Shown here: piece after piece, positions 16,322 through 25,195 of the stretch | How positions within the stretch are numbered: position 1 is the first letter of the stretch | Layout: each line of letters begins with the position of its first letter | From: Streptomyces sp. NBC_01241 | Lineage (GTDB): Bacteria > Actinomycetota > Actinomycetes > Streptomycetales > Streptomycetaceae | Direction: 5' to 3' | DNA length: 64,000 nt | Assembly (NCBI RefSeq): GCF_041435435.1 | Contig: NZ_CP108494.1 | Location: forward strand, 8,528,501-8,592,500 | The notes under the pieces: generated by a model | Told to the model about the DNA's origin: nothing | What the model saw: only the letters and a program-made list of their open reading frames with translations | The model's database searches: none | Translations under genes and position numbers: made by a program

Positions 16322-17677
16322 TGGCAGCTCACGAAGCGAGGGTTCGGCCCGTGGGCCCGGATCTACCGCAAGGCCACCGGAAGCCAGCGGCAGTGTGTGC
16401 AGCTCGCGATCCTGCCCTGGGACGCCCTTGATGAGCGGTCCTGGCCCGGCGTCAGCGACATGGAGCCGGCCGACATCGCCCGCGTCCTCGGCATCTATGC
16501 CCAGCGGGTCACCACTCCGCGCGGCAGCACGGCAGTCTCGGGCCTGGAACTGATGACCGCGCTGCGCCCGCCCACCCGCCCGGTGCGTGATGAGGAGACC
16601 GGCAACTGGGTCTCCGGCCACAATCCGGGGTCGCTGGGTACGGGGCAGATGGACCCGGCGCCGCCGGAGGCCCGGCCTGAGCACCCTGTCGCGCAGGGCT
16701 GGAAGGGGGTTTCCTGCACGAGGAGGGCGTTCCAGTGGGTGCGTGACGTGTCGCTGCTGTCCGATGAGGAGTGCCTGCTGCCGTACGCGGTCGGCCTGGA
16801 CCTGAACACGGCGTTCCTCGCCGCTGCGGCGAGGCTGACAGTGGGGCTCTCCGCGCCCGACCACTTCGACGCCCCGACGTTCAACCCGAAGATCCCCGGC
16901 TCCTGGCTGGTCGACCTCTCCCATGTGGAGCTGGACCCGCGCCTGCCCAGCCCGTTCACCCCGGACGGCACCCGCCCTACCGGCCCGGCCTGGTACCAGG
17001 CGCACACCGTCGCCTACGCCCAGGAGCTCGGCTACAACGTCCATCCGATCGAGGCGTACCTGCGCCGGGAGACCGGCGCGTACCTGGACCCGTGGCACGA
17101 CCGGCTCAAGAACGCCTACGTCGACACCCTCGCCGACCTCGGTGTCACCAAGGACCTCACCGGCACCGAGTTCCTCGCGGCGATGGAACAGCACAAGCAG
17201 GTCGACCCGGCCCTTGCCGCCGTGCTGGCCGCGATCAAGGGCACGGTGAAGGGCGGGATCGGCAAGCTCTTCGAGAGCCCGCAGGGCAAGGACTACAAGG
17301 ACGGTGACCCGTGGCCGGCCATGCGGCGGCCGACCTGGCGCCCGGACATCCGGGCCGCCGTGATCAGCAAGGCGCGGGTCAACATGCACCGCAAGCTGCT
17401 CAACATGGCGAAGATGACCGGCCTGTACCCGCTCTCCGTGCTGTCCGACTGCGTCGTCTATCCCTCGCCGGGCGCGAGTCCGCTGGACTTCCTGCCGTAC
17501 GCAGCCTCCGGCAAGCCGCAGCCGGGCGGATTCCGCCTCGGGCCGACCCCGGGCCTGGCGAAGCTGGAGGGCGTCCAGGAGATGGCGTGGGCGGTCGACC
17601 TGATGGAGAAGGGGTACAACCCTGCCCGCCACATCAAGGGCGACGGCCACGACGCCGTCTTCGACGAGGGCGAGTAA
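16322..17677 (+). pseudogene. tap: Telomere-associated protein Tap, N-terminal part missing
   Basis: About 450 residues match the C-terminal two thirds of Tap, the protein that binds Streptomyces telomeric DNA and recruits Tpg. Recognisable stretches are RGFGPWARIYRK, LELMTALRPPTR, AVGLDLNTAFLAAAARLTVG, PGSWLVDLSHVELD, IKGTVKGGIGKL and RPTWRPDIRAAVISKARVNM. Full-length Tap is over 700 residues. The missing first part is replaced by the antisense XRE/recombinase pair, which starts exactly where Tap homology begins. The rest is open and ends at TAA 17675-17677. tpg follows, as in known tap-tpg operons. Confidence 0.85.
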
Positions 17678-17699
17678 GCCGTGGGCCCTGCAGTTCTCC

Positions 17700-17822
17700 A
17701 TGCGTACCTACCGCACCTCGCCGCGGTTCGAGCTGTGGCGGCATGACCTGTGCGAGACGCGCGAGACATGGTTCCGGCTCGTCGACCCCGACGGCCAGAA
17801 CCCCACCCCCGAAAGGAGCTGA
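17700..17822 (+). CDS. Possible 40-aa protein between tap and tpg
   Basis: ATG at 17700 opens a 40-codon frame (MRTYRTSPRFELWRHDLCET, ending NPTPERS) that stops 5 bp before the GTG of tpg. The Tpg ribosome binding site (GGAG) lies inside its last codons, consistent with coupling. Composition is protein-like, but no family is recognised. Confidence 0.35.
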   Translation: MRTYRTSPRFELWRHDLCETRETWFRLVDPDGQNPTPERS

Positions 17823-17827
17823 ACACC

Positions 17828-18395
17828 GTGGGAGAGATCGAGGACGCCATCGAGCGGGCCGACCGGGAGGCGTTCACCCGGGAGCCGCCCAAGACCCTCC
17901 AGGGCCGCATCAACTTCCTGATGAAGCAGCTCAAGACGACCAAGGCCGTCGCCCAGGAGCTCGGGGTCAGCCAGCGGTCGGTGGAGCGATACCGCAAGTG
18001 CGAGCGCAAGCACCCGTCGAAGGACATCGCTGCGAAGATCGACGGCGCCGTCCGGTCCCGCTGGCAGCCGCAGGTCCGCAAGCGCCGACGGAAGCAGGCC
18101 GCCGCCACCGGCGGGATCACGGTGGAGACGAGGGCCCGGTTCGGCTACACCGCGCCGGTCGGCACGACCGACGACGGCCGCTTCCGCCGCCTCACCGTCT
18201 GCCTCCCCGCGGCGTACGCGCATCGCCTGTTCGACGCCCGCGACACGGGTGCCAGCGACCAGCAGATGCGCGACATCATCGCCGAAGGATTCAAAAGACG
18301 TGTATTTCCAGGACGGCGGAGGCCGCGCCATGGGAATCTCAGACGTCGCCATTAACGACATCGACTATTTGGACCTGGATTGGGGAAATGCATGA
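17828..18395 (+). pseudogene. tpg: Telomere terminal protein Tpg, C terminus frameshifted
   Basis: Tpg is the protein covalently linked to 5' ends of Streptomyces linear replicons. The N-terminal helix-turn-helix (VAQELGVSQRSVERYRKCER) and the core (TGGITVETRARFGYTAPVGT, LTVCLPAAYAHRLFDA) are clear. After EGFK the frame is shifted by one extra A in an AAAA run at 18293-18296. With AAA the protein continues DVYFQDGGGRAMGISDVAIN and ends DYLDLDWGNA at TGA 18393-18395, about 188 residues, the usual size. As read, the frame ends at 18355. This could be a sequencing error, given an otherwise normal gene. GTG at 17828 has a GGAG site. Confidence 0.85.
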
Positions 18396-18916
18396 CCACG
18401 GAATTCCCTGCAATCGACCGCGATGAGCCGAAGCTCGATAGTTGTCACCAAGGCAGGCGTGTTGACACCAGGGGCTCTGAATAGGGCGCGCCGGGTATGG
18501 CCGAGCGCTTTGAGGTTCCCCCGAGATGCGGGTCTCGTGTATGCGTGGGCAAGGAGCGTGAGCGAGTGCTTCACCGCAGGGAGAGACGTCGGCGCACTGC
18601 CTGGCGTGACGCACCGAGCGCTGACCGGCAATGTCCACCGCGTCACCACATGATCGCCCGCGACACCCTTCGACGCGCACATCTGATCCGGGTCCAGAAT
18701 GTAGAACCCCGACATCACACCCCACGAGTACGCGCCGTACGCCGCCGCGCCGGCTAGGACCGCTATCAGAGCGCAGGTGGTGACGCTGGGCAGGTGCCTG
18801 ACCAGGACCGGTTGCCGCCTGCGAACCCGTACGGCGAGCGCGACGGCAGTGCCCAGGACCATGCAGGGCGCCAGGATTGGCGCGAAGGTCAGGGCGAGAA
18901 ACAGAAGGGCATACAT
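18365..18916 (-). CDS. Membrane protein, probably with degraded C terminus
   Basis: From ATG 18916 the frame encodes two transmembrane helices (MYALLFLALTFAPILAPCMV and TTCALIAVLAGAAAYGAYSW) followed by SGFYILDPDQMCASKGVAGD, which looks like a conserved extracytoplasmic segment with cysteines. After about CVTPGSAP the composition becomes arbitrary and the frame overlaps the restored tpg end, so the last third is probably not original. Function unknown. Confidence 0.45.
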   Translation of the reverse strand: MYALLFLALTFAPILAPCMVLGTAVALAVRVRRRQPVLVRHLPSVTTCALIAVLAGAAAYGAYSWGVMSGFYILDPDQMCASKGVAGDHVVTRWTLPVSARCVTPGSAPTSLPAVKHSLTLLAHAYTRPASRGNLKALGHTRRALFRAPGVNTPALVTTIELRLIAVDCREFRGHAFPQSRSK

Positions 18917-19317
18917 GTTTGCCCCGACACCCCCCGGACAAGACCGGTTCCACTGTGCGTTTTGCTTGGCAACCGCCGCCGACTGGACCGCTCGAGCCGC
19001 GGCGGGCCGGCTACTGTCCGGGCCAGCGACTGCCAGAGCGTCGGAGCCGGTGACACCGGCCATGCTTCGCGCGCAGGACCTCCCACCTCGATCTCGCTGC
19101 CGCGGTGGCCATGGTGCCTGGCCCTCGCACGGCGCCTGATCCTGTTCCTGCCTCGGTCGCGTCTCGCGGCGGAGAGGGCTGAATGGGCAGATGGGCGCGG
19201 TGCATCCCCCGTGAGAGCTACAGGAGCTGTCCATCCGCAGGTGATTCGCGGACGTCGGCGGATTCCTAGCGTGGTCGTCAGGTCGCCGCCGGTGCGACCA
19301 CCACAGGGGAGGCCACC
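18917..19317. other. Intergenic, upstream region of the CPBP protease gene
   Basis: No gene supported. The end of this stretch has a TAGCGT element at 19267-19272, possibly a -10 box of the CPBP-kinase-regulator cluster, and a GGGGAGG ribosome binding site before the ATG at 19318. Confidence 0.35.
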
Positions 19318-20196
19318 ATGGGCACGACGACCACCGCACAGGACGACACGGACTCCGGTCTGGACAAGGACGGCGGCAGGCGGGGCGGCCGTTTCGGCCG
19401 GATCGTGCGCTCTCCGCTCGGCTGGATGTTGACGGGCATGGTCGGCGTCGGCCTGGTCTCGGGTCTGACCGCGACGGGCCCCGGTCCGGTGCCGGTGCTG
19501 GGCGCGGCCGCCGCGGTGGCCGTGTACTGGGTGGTCATGCGGCGTCTCGCAGGACGCTCCACGCCGGAGATCGCCCGGCAGGGGGCCGGCCGGGAGGCGC
19601 TGCTAGGCAGCGCGATCGGTCTCGGGTTCATCCTCGTCTCCGCCCTCCTGATCAGTGCGTTCGGGGGCTACTCGTTCTCCTGGGCGGGGGGCGGCTTCGT
19701 GTCGGTCGTGTGGTCCGCGGTGATGGTGCAGATCGGCACCGCGGTCACCGAGGAGCTGATGTTCCGCGGCCTCGTTCTCCAGGCTCTGGAACAGCGGTGG
19801 GGCAGCCGCGCCGCCATCGTGATCACCGGGCTGTTCTTCGGTGTCGCCCACCTGGGCGGTGCGGGAGCCAGTGTGTGGAGCGCGCTGGCGATCGCTCTGG
19901 AGGCGGGCGTCATGCTCGGTGCGGCGTTCTTGTGGCGGCGTAGCATCTGGTTCGTCGCGGGTCTGCATTTCGCCTGGAACACCGCCGAGCAGCTGCTCGG
20001 CATCCCGGTCTCCGGACACGCTCCCAAGGGCCTGTTCACCGTCGAGGCGCACGGCTCCGCCCTGCTCACGGGTGGCACCTTCGGTCTGGAGACGTCGATC
20101 GTGCCCATCCTGATCGGTGTGCTGATCACGGTCCCGATGTTCGTCCTTGCCCGCCGGAGCGGCGGTCTGCTGCCCCGGCGGCGCGCCCGGCACTGA
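19318..20196 (+). CDS. CPBP-family intramembrane metalloprotease (Abi)
   Basis: A 292-residue membrane protein with about eight hydrophobic segments. Diagnostic motifs are TEELMFRGLVLQ (EExxxR), FFGVAHLGG (second metal-binding motif) and LHFAWNTAEQ (HxxxN-type). Type II CAAX-prenyl-endopeptidase relatives in bacteria are linked to bacteriocin self-immunity and membrane protein processing. It precedes a sensor kinase/response regulator pair by 28 bp on the same strand, so it may be part of that signalling operon. Confidence 0.9.
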   Translation: MGTTTTAQDDTDSGLDKDGGRRGGRFGRIVRSPLGWMLTGMVGVGLVSGLTATGPGPVPVLGAAAAVAVYWVVMRRLAGRSTPEIARQGAGREALLGSAIGLGFILVSALLISAFGGYSFSWAGGGFVSVVWSAVMVQIGTAVTEELMFRGLVLQALEQRWGSRAAIVITGLFFGVAHLGGAGASVWSALAIALEAGVMLGAAFLWRRSIWFVAGLHFAWNTAEQLLGIPVSGHAPKGLFTVEAHGSALLTGGTFGLETSIVPILIGVLITVPMFVLARRSGGLLPRRRARH

Positions 20197-20224
20197 GACA
20201 GACCGACTGGAGGGAACGGAAGTG

Positions 20225-21454
20225 ATGTTCCGTCAGGCGCCCTGGAGCTCTCCGCGGCTTAGGGCACCGCTCGACTGGTGGGAGGAGCGGGATGCCTTCC
20301 TCAAGGACGGCGTCCTCGCCCTGGTGCTCACCGTGCTGGCCTTCGTGCCGACCCTGTCCAACATCGGGGCGCAGATCGGCGACCTGCCCGAGCGGCCGGC
20401 GAATGCGCTGAGCATCGGGCTGATCCTCGCCCAGACCATGCCACTCGCGGCTCGCCGCCGGTGGCCCGCAGCCTGTCTGGCCGTGGTCGCCGCCGCGTTC
20501 GCCGTGCACCAGACGCTGGGCTTCGCGACGACGTTCGGGAGCGTGGGGCTGTATCTGGCCCTGTACTCGGCCGGGGCCCATCAGGTCCGCTTCCGCCATG
20601 GCCTGGCGGCCGGGGCGAGTGCGGGCTACGTCGTCCTGACCGTCGTTCTGCACCACCTCGGCTCACCGCAGGGGATCCCGGACTTTCTCGCGTTCTATCT
20701 GGCTCTGGCCGCGGTCTGGCTGGTGGGGGGTACCGTGCGCATGCGACGGGCGAAAGAGGCGGAGCGGCGGTGGCTGGCCGCCGCAGTGGCCACGGCCGCC
20801 GAGCGGGCCCGGATCGCCCGCGAGCTGCACGATGTGGTCACCCACCACGTCACGGCCATGGTGGTACAGGCCGACGCGGCGCAGTTCCTGCTCACGTCCG
20901 CGCCGGACCGGGCCGGCGAGGGACTGTCGGCTGTCAGCGACACCGGCCGCCGGGCGCTGACGGAGCTGCGGTATCTGCTCGGCGTCCTGGAGGCGACCGG
21001 CGAGTCCGCGGCCGCCGATGCGGCGCGCGCGGACCGGGCACCCACCCTGGGACGCGTGGGAGACCTCGTCGAACAGGCCCGCTGGTCGGGCCAGCCGGTC
21101 GAGTTCAGCGAGCGGGGCAAGCGGCGCCCGCAGTCCGTGGACGTGGAGCTGGCCGCGTACCGCGTGGTGCAGGAGGCACTCACCAACGCGATGAAGTACG
21201 CGGCCGGGCAGCCGACAAGGGTCCTGGTCCGGCACGCCGAGCAGCGCATCGAGATCGAGGTGACCACGGACGGACCCGTCCCCTCCCCGGAGGCCGCACC
21301 GGGCACGCGGAAGCCGGGCCCGGCGGGCGGACGAGGGCTGGCCGGGCTGCGCGCACGGGTGCGGACGGTCGATGGTGAACTGGAGGCCGGACCTCGGCCC
21401 GACGGCGGGTTCGAGGTCCGCGCCATGATTCCGTCCAAGCCCGTTCAGGAGTGA
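20225..21454 (+). CDS. Two-component sensor histidine kinase (NarL/DesK-type)
   Basis: A 409-residue kinase. The N-terminal part has about five membrane helices with no large extracellular loop, suggesting that it senses the membrane or an intramembrane cue. The HisKA_3 box RIARELHDVVTHHVTAMVVQ carries the phospho-histidine. A HATPase domain follows, with QEALTNAMKYAAGQPTRVLV as the N box and a GLAGLRARV G box. The GTG at 20222 and ATG at 20225 both follow GGAGGGAAC. The partner regulator starts 4 bp downstream of its stop. Confidence 0.92.
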   Translation: MFRQAPWSSPRLRAPLDWWEERDAFLKDGVLALVLTVLAFVPTLSNIGAQIGDLPERPANALSIGLILAQTMPLAARRRWPAACLAVVAAAFAVHQTLGFATTFGSVGLYLALYSAGAHQVRFRHGLAAGASAGYVVLTVVLHHLGSPQGIPDFLAFYLALAAVWLVGGTVRMRRAKEAERRWLAAAVATAAERARIARELHDVVTHHVTAMVVQADAAQFLLTSAPDRAGEGLSAVSDTGRRALTELRYLLGVLEATGESAAADAARADRAPTLGRVGDLVEQARWSGQPVEFSERGKRRPQSVDVELAAYRVVQEALTNAMKYAAGQPTRVLVRHAEQRIEIEVTTDGPVPSPEAAPGTRKPGPAGGRGLAGLRARVRTVDGELEAGPRPDGGFEVRAMIPSKPVQE

Positions 21455-21458
21455 CCCC

Positions 21459-22151
21459 GTGAGCGATGCGCCGCAACCGATTCGTGTGCTCGTCTGCGAC
21501 GACCAGGCACTGGTGCGCACCGGCTACGTCACCATCTTCTCCGCACAGCCCGACATGGAGGTCGTCGGCGAGGCCGAGAACGGGCACGCGGCGGTCCAGG
21601 CCGTGCGGCGGCTGCGCCCCGACGTGGTCGTGATGGACATCCGGATGCCCCTGCTCGACGGCATCCAGGCGACCCGGCAACTGGCCGGTCCCGACGCCGA
21701 GGCCCCGCCGAAGGTGCTGGTCGTCACCACGTTCAACGTCGACGCCTACGTCTACGATGCCCTGCGCGCCGGAGCCAGCGGCTTCCTCCTCAAGGACGCA
21801 CCCCCGGTGGAACTGGTGAACGGCATCCGGACGGTCGCCCGGGGCGAGGCGCTACTGGCGCCCGCAGTCACCCGCCACCTCATCGGCCACTTCGCCGAAC
21901 ACCTGCGCCCGGCCGAGACCTCCCGGCCGGCCAGGGAGGACGTAGTCCACGCGCTGACACCTCGCGAACTGGAGGTGCTCCGGCAGATCGCCGAGGGGCT
22001 GTCGAACGCGGAGATCGCCGCGGAGCTGTTCATCACGCCCGAGACGGTCAAGACCTACGTGTCGCGGATCCTGGCCAAACTCGGCCTGCGCGACCGGGTC
22101 CAGGCTGTCGTCCTCGCGTACCGGGTCGGGCTCGTGTCCGGCACGCCGTGA
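21459..22151 (+). CDS. LuxR/NarL-family response regulator
   Basis: A 230-residue protein. The receiver domain has the acid pocket VLVCDDQALVR, phosphoacceptor Asp in VVVMDIRMPLLDG and Lys in GFLLKDAPP. The C-terminal LuxR helix-turn-helix is LTPRELEVLRQIAEGLSNAE through ETVKTYVSRILAKLGLRDRV. GTG at 21459 lies 4 bp after the kinase stop, so translation is coupled. The target genes may include the CPBP protease gene at the head of the cluster. Confidence 0.95.
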   Translation: MSDAPQPIRVLVCDDQALVRTGYVTIFSAQPDMEVVGEAENGHAAVQAVRRLRPDVVVMDIRMPLLDGIQATRQLAGPDAEAPPKVLVVTTFNVDAYVYDALRAGASGFLLKDAPPVELVNGIRTVARGEALLAPAVTRHLIGHFAEHLRPAETSRPAREDVVHALTPRELEVLRQIAEGLSNAEIAAELFITPETVKTYVSRILAKLGLRDRVQAVVLAYRVGLVSGTP

Positions 22152-22363
22152 ACCAGAGCCGCACGCGCGCGTAACGTTCGAGTTCCATCTTCCAGGTGAT
22201 CAGGCCGTATTCTTCGTCCCGCGCCTGAGCCCAGGCACCGTGAGCGCCGTCGGCGCCATTCGGAGGTGTTGTGATGGCGGATGCCGTGGTCGGCCCGCAC
22301 GCTGGAGCCGGATGTGGATGCGCCGCCTCGCACGGTGCGGAGGCAGGGCTCTGGGAGGACCGT

Positions 22364-23092
22364 ATGACTGTTTCGTCGCGCGCAACTGACGCACCGCCGG
22401 CCCCGTTACGACGACCTGCGTGCCTTGGTGATCAACTGCACGCTCAAACGCACGCCGGAGACGAGCAACACCCAGGGACTGATTGACCGCAGCATCGCCG
22501 TCATGGACCCGCAGGGAGTGCACGTCGATGTCGTACGGGCGGTGGACCACGACGGTGTGTGGCCCGACATGAGGGAGCACGGCTGGGAGACGGACGCCTG
22601 GCCGGACCTCTACCAGCAGGTCCTGGCGGCCGACATCCTCGTGCTGGCCGGTCCCATCTGGCTGGGCGACAACAGTTCCGTGATGAAGAAGGTGATCGAA
22701 CGCCTCTACTCCTGCTCCAGCCTGCTTAACGAAGCCGGCCAGTACGCGTATTACGGCCGCGTCGGCGGCTGCCTGGTCACCGGTAACGAGGACGGCGTCA
22801 AACACTGCGCGTGAACGTGCTCTACAGCCTGCAGCACCTGGGGTACACCATCCCTCCCCAGGCGGACGCCGGATGGATCGGCGAGGCAGGTCCGGGCCCC
22901 TCGTACCTCGATCCCGGCTCGGGCGGTCCCGAGAACGACTTCACCAACAGGAACACCGCGTTCATGACCTGGAACCTGCTGCATCTGGCGCGGGCGTTGA
23001 AGGATCTCGGTGGCATTCCCGCCTACGGCAACCAGCGTACCGCCTGGGACGCTGGCCGCCGCCGCGACTACGAGAACCCCGAGCACCGCTAG
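22364..23092 (+). pseudogene. Flavodoxin-family NADPH-dependent FMN reductase, two frameshifts
   Basis: The product reads in three segments: MTVSSRATDAPPAP from the ATG at 22364 with GGGAGGAC upstream; then YDDLRALVINCTLKRTPETS through GGCLVTGNEDGVKHCA in a second frame; then NVLYSLQHLGYTIPPQADAG to ENPEHR back in the first frame. Homologues have one continuous protein of about 240 residues. VINCTLKRTPETSNT is the FMN phosphate loop and VLAGPIWLGDNSS the second flavin loop. Shifts lie near 22403 and 22810 and compensate one another. Confidence 0.8.
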
Positions 23093-23155
23093 GGACCTCA
23101 CTCGGTTGCCTTGATGTCGGGATTCATGGGCGATGGCGTCCGAAGACGACCAGCC

Positions 23156-23653
23156 TCAGCAAGATGAAGCGCAACACGTCACCAGCGCGAAGCTGGATAC
23201 CAGCACCAGGGTCTCTGCCGCAGGTGACGCAGTGGGCCGGTAGTGGCGGAACAGCAGGACCGCCCCGGTGGTGACCAGGTGGGCCGGAACGGACAGGACG
23301 CCTGCCGCCAGATGGGCCTGGACGGCGCGGACCGGAGAGCCGCGGAAGGCCCGCCGCCGGTTCGCTTCGGTGTTGAGGACGGAGATGGCGAGAAGAGAGG
23401 CGAGATCGGCCGCCGGGGGAGGGGCCCAGTGGCACAGCTCCCAGTACAGCGGGGTTTGACCCGCTGCGGAGGCGACGCCGATGACGACGAACCAGCCAAC
23501 TTGTCTGGTCAGCCTGATGCGGCCGGGCTGGGCGGAGGCACTGTGCCGTGCGCTGAGGCGTCGCGCGCCTCCATCATGAGGCACGGCTGCAGGGACTTGC
23601 GGGATCACTGGAGGCAGCGGTTCGACCGTTCGGCTGTGGACAGACACCCGCAT
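23156..23653 (-). CDS. GtrA-like membrane protein (uncertain)
   Basis: The C-terminal 125 residues have four hydrophobic segments (VGWFVVIGVASAAGQTPLYW, LASLLAISVLNTEANRRRAF, AHLVTTGAVLLF, ETLVLVSSFALVTCC). The NTEANRRRAF motif recalls the NTxANRRFTF signature of GtrA-like proteins, which help move lipid-linked sugars across membranes. The start is ambiguous: ATG at 23653 or GTG at 23584. It is divergent from the downstream oxidoreductase operon. The short C terminus suggests possible truncation. Confidence 0.5.
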   Translation of the reverse strand: MRVSVHSRTVEPLPPVIPQVPAAVPHDGGARRLSARHSASAQPGRIRLTRQVGWFVVIGVASAAGQTPLYWELCHWAPPPAADLASLLAISVLNTEANRRRAFRGSPVRAVQAHLAAGVLSVPAHLVTTGAVLLFRHYRPTASPAAETLVLVSSFALVTCCASSC

Positions 23654-23768
23654 GCACCTCAGGCCCGGACAGCCGACCTGATCTGTGTCAGCTTGCAGGT
23701 GTCCTGTTCGTTCGGCATGGAGCTGTCTCATCGTGAGAGAGCGGCTTGGGAACTGGAGGAGACGGCCA

Positions 23769-25193
23769 ATGGCAAGTGGCGGACGGCCGTCGGGGCCGGC
23801 TCCATCCGATGGGTCGCGACTTCGGAGATCGGACGGGAAACGTAGACGGGCCCGGCGTGAGCGCGTGGACGCCGCTGTGGCGGTGGCCGCCGCTCGTACC
23901 CGGGCGGCCGCAGGGCGCATTGGACAGATGCCCCCACCCCCTGGTCCGTTCCGTCCCGGGTTCTGGCGCAGTCCGATCCGTGGGCCCTGGCTGACCTCCG
24001 TGTTCGGGTTGCTGCTGCTGATCGGCATCCCGCTGCTGTTCGTTACCGGACTGCTCTCCTACGCCTCCTACAACCCCGGGCTGAGCCCTCTCAACGACAT
24101 GACCCCCGACAAGGGTGTCCTGGGCTTTTACCTGTTCAGCTGGCCCACACACCCGTACTGGCTGTACCGGCTGCTCCAGGGCGTGCACGTGACGTTGGGT
24201 GTGGTCCTGGTGCCGGTGCTGCTGGCCAAGTTGTGGTCGGTGATCCCGAAGCTGTTCGAGTGGCTGCCGGTGCGCTCCGTCGCCCACGGGCTGGAGCGGT
24301 TGTCCCTGCTGATGCTGGTCGGCGGGGTCATCTTCGAATTCGTCACCGGCATCCTCAACATCCAGCTCTACTACGTCTTCCCTGGCTCGTTCTATCGTCT
24401 GCACTTCTATGGCGCCTGGGTGTTCATCGCCGCCTTCGTCGTCCACGTATGCCTCAAACTCGGCCGCATGACACGGGCCTTGCGCTCTCGCAGCCTGACT
24501 GCCGAACTGCGCACCGACCTAGCCCACACCCTGCCCGAACCACCCGACTCCGACGGTCTGGTGGCGGCCGCCCCCACCTCGCCGACGATGACCCGCCGCG
24601 GCGCGGTGGGCATGGTGGGAGCGGGATCGCTGCTCCTGCTCGCCGTGACCGCCGGACAGAGCATCGGCGGGCGACTGCGCGGCACCGCGCTCCTCGCACC
24701 GCACAACCGTGACCCGGGCAGCGGCCCGAACAGCTTCCAGATCAACAAGACGGCGGCGGCCGTCGGCGTCACCCCCGCAGTTGTTGGCCCCACCTGGCGG
24801 CTGGAGATCCACGGCCACGGACCGGCACGGGTCTTCACCCGCGAGCAGCTTCTGACGATGCCCCAGCACGCCGCCGCACTGCCGATCGCCTGCGTGGAGG
24901 GATGGTCCACCGACGACCAGCACTGGAGCGGCCTCCGGCTGGCCAACCTCGCCGCCCTGGCCGGCATGCCCGACGCAGGAAGCGTCCTGGTCGAATCCAT
25001 CCAGCCCCGCGGCCCGTTCACCAAGGTGGTACTGCGGGGCAACCAGATCCACGACCCCCGAGCCCTGCTCGCGCTGCGTGTCAACGGGGCGGACCTCTCC
25101 CTCGACCACGGCTACCCGGCCCGCGTCATCGTCCCGGCCAACCCGGGTGTGAACAACACCAAGTGGGTGCACCGGCTCACCTTCAGGACGTGA
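23769..25193 (+). CDS. Membrane cytochrome-b-like / molybdopterin oxidoreductase fusion
   Basis: A 474-residue protein. Residues about 60-250 form a four-to-five helix membrane module (GPWLTSVFGLLLLIGIPLLF; GVHVTLGVVLVPVLLAKLWS; LHFYGAWVFIAAFVVHVCLK) with spaced histidines like cytochrome b561/DUF4405 haem ligands. A further helix (AVGMVGAGSLLLLAVTAG) leads to a sulfite-oxidase-like Mo-cofactor domain with LPIACVEGWSTDDQHWSGLR, where the cysteine should ligate molybdenum, and the end NNTKWVHRLTF. ATG at 23769 follows GGAGGAG; longer starts cannot be excluded. A small membrane protein gene follows after 2 bp. Confidence 0.8.
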   Translation: MASGGRPSGPAPSDGSRLRRSDGKRRRARRERVDAAVAVAAARTRAAAGRIGQMPPPPGPFRPGFWRSPIRGPWLTSVFGLLLLIGIPLLFVTGLLSYASYNPGLSPLNDMTPDKGVLGFYLFSWPTHPYWLYRLLQGVHVTLGVVLVPVLLAKLWSVIPKLFEWLPVRSVAHGLERLSLLMLVGGVIFEFVTGILNIQLYYVFPGSFYRLHFYGAWVFIAAFVVHVCLKLGRMTRALRSRSLTAELRTDLAHTLPEPPDSDGLVAAAPTSPTMTRRGAVGMVGAGSLLLLAVTAGQSIGGRLRGTALLAPHNRDPGSGPNSFQINKTAAAVGVTPAVVGPTWRLEIHGHGPARVFTREQLLTMPQHAAALPIACVEGWSTDDQHWSGLRLANLAALAGMPDAGSVLVESIQPRGPFTKVVLRGNQIHDPRALLALRVNGADLSLDHGYPARVIVPANPGVNNTKWVHRLTFRT

Positions 25194-25195
25194 CC

